From Alphaproteobacteria bacterium (GTDB lineage Bacteria > Pseudomonadota > Alphaproteobacteria > Thalassobaculales > Thalassobaculaceae): 6,013 nucleotides of DNA. Each line of letters starts with the position of its first letter. Position 1 is the first letter of the stretch. The stretch spans positions 1-6,013 of the forward strand of contig JAPKDN010000208.1 of assembly GCA_028822575.1 (NCBI GenBank), written 5' to 3'. The position numbers and the translations under genes are program-made. This document shows positions 5,897-6,013 of the stretch, piece by piece. Under the pieces are notes generated by a model that was given only the letters and a program-made list of their open reading frames with translations, made no database searches and was not told the origin of the DNA.

Positions 5897-6013
5897 GATA
5901 TCCCTGGAGGTGCCGGCGAATTAAGGTGCTCGCGGCGCCGCCTGCTGCAAGATTCTTTTCTATCGGCTATGGAAGGCTATTGGGCTGAAATCACGCCGGT
6001 ACAAAGGCCGCGG
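5897..6013. other. Upstream region without an assignable gene
   Basis: This end piece lies upstream of the operon promoter. It contains a 10-base palindrome GCGGCGCCGC (5932-5941) and a short direct repeat GGCTAT (5965-5970 and 5975-5980). An ATG at 5969-5971 opens a plus-strand frame of 15 codons that runs off the edge, without a recognisable ribosome site; a minus-strand frame entering from the edge ends at TAG (5960-5962). Either could be the tip of a neighbouring gene, but neither can be supported from this length. Confidence 0.4.

Noticed and set aside
5932..5941. Palindrome GCGGCGCCGC as a regulator site or terminator
   Set aside because: A 10-base GC palindrome is expected by chance in such DNA, it has no T run, and no known operator is recognised.
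5926..5988. Plus-strand GTG start after AAG, a possible small gene
   Set aside because: The frame meets a TGA after 20 codons and shows no protein-like features.
5969..6013. Plus-strand ATG with 15 open codons at the right edge, a possible divergent gene
   Set aside because: Too short, no ribosome binding site, and no recognisable N-terminal motif.

Overview
The window reads as one leftward (minus-strand) operon in a moderately GC-rich proteobacterium. Gene style, the double-membrane-type importer and the translational riboswitch suggest an alphaproteobacterium, but nothing here fixes the genus. All six genes lie on the minus strand and are nearly touching: neighbours overlap by 1 to 11 bases or are separated by 5 to 11 bases. 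One leader appears to serve them all.

From right to left in transcription order: about 117 bases of mostly unassigned upstream sequence (5897-6013); a candidate promoter (5868-5896); a well-conserved TPP (thiamine pyrophosphate) riboswitch (about 5701-5860); a hairpin that hides the first gene's ribosome binding site (5646-5664); a LuxE-family acyl-protein synthetase (4560-5642); a LuxC-family acyl reductase (3115-4554); an ABC importer made of ATPase (2358-3125), permease (1615-2358) and secreted binding protein of the NMT1/ThiY/SsuA type (626-1603); and a FabG-like short-chain dehydrogenase/reductase cut by the left edge (1-620).

The unusual point is the combination. LuxE and LuxC together form the known ATP- and NADPH-dependent fatty acid reductase of luminous bacteria (carboxylate to acyl-AMP, to acyl-enzyme, to aldehyde). 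Here there is no luciferase or LuxD; instead the pair is the first thing controlled by a thiamine-sensing riboswitch and is followed by a ThiXYZ-like importer and an NADPH-type SDR. The simplest joint reading is a salvage route: import a thiamine-related compound carrying a carboxylate, activate and reduce it to the aldehyde with LuxE/LuxC, then reduce it to the alcohol with the SDR. Candidates would be a pyrimidine carboxylate that yields HMP (4-amino-5-hydroxymethyl-2-methylpyrimidine), or thiamine/thiazole acetic acid that yields the hydroxyethyl group. The riboswitch and gene families are read from the sequence; the substrate and the pathway are inference. No canonical thiamine biosynthesis gene is present in the window.
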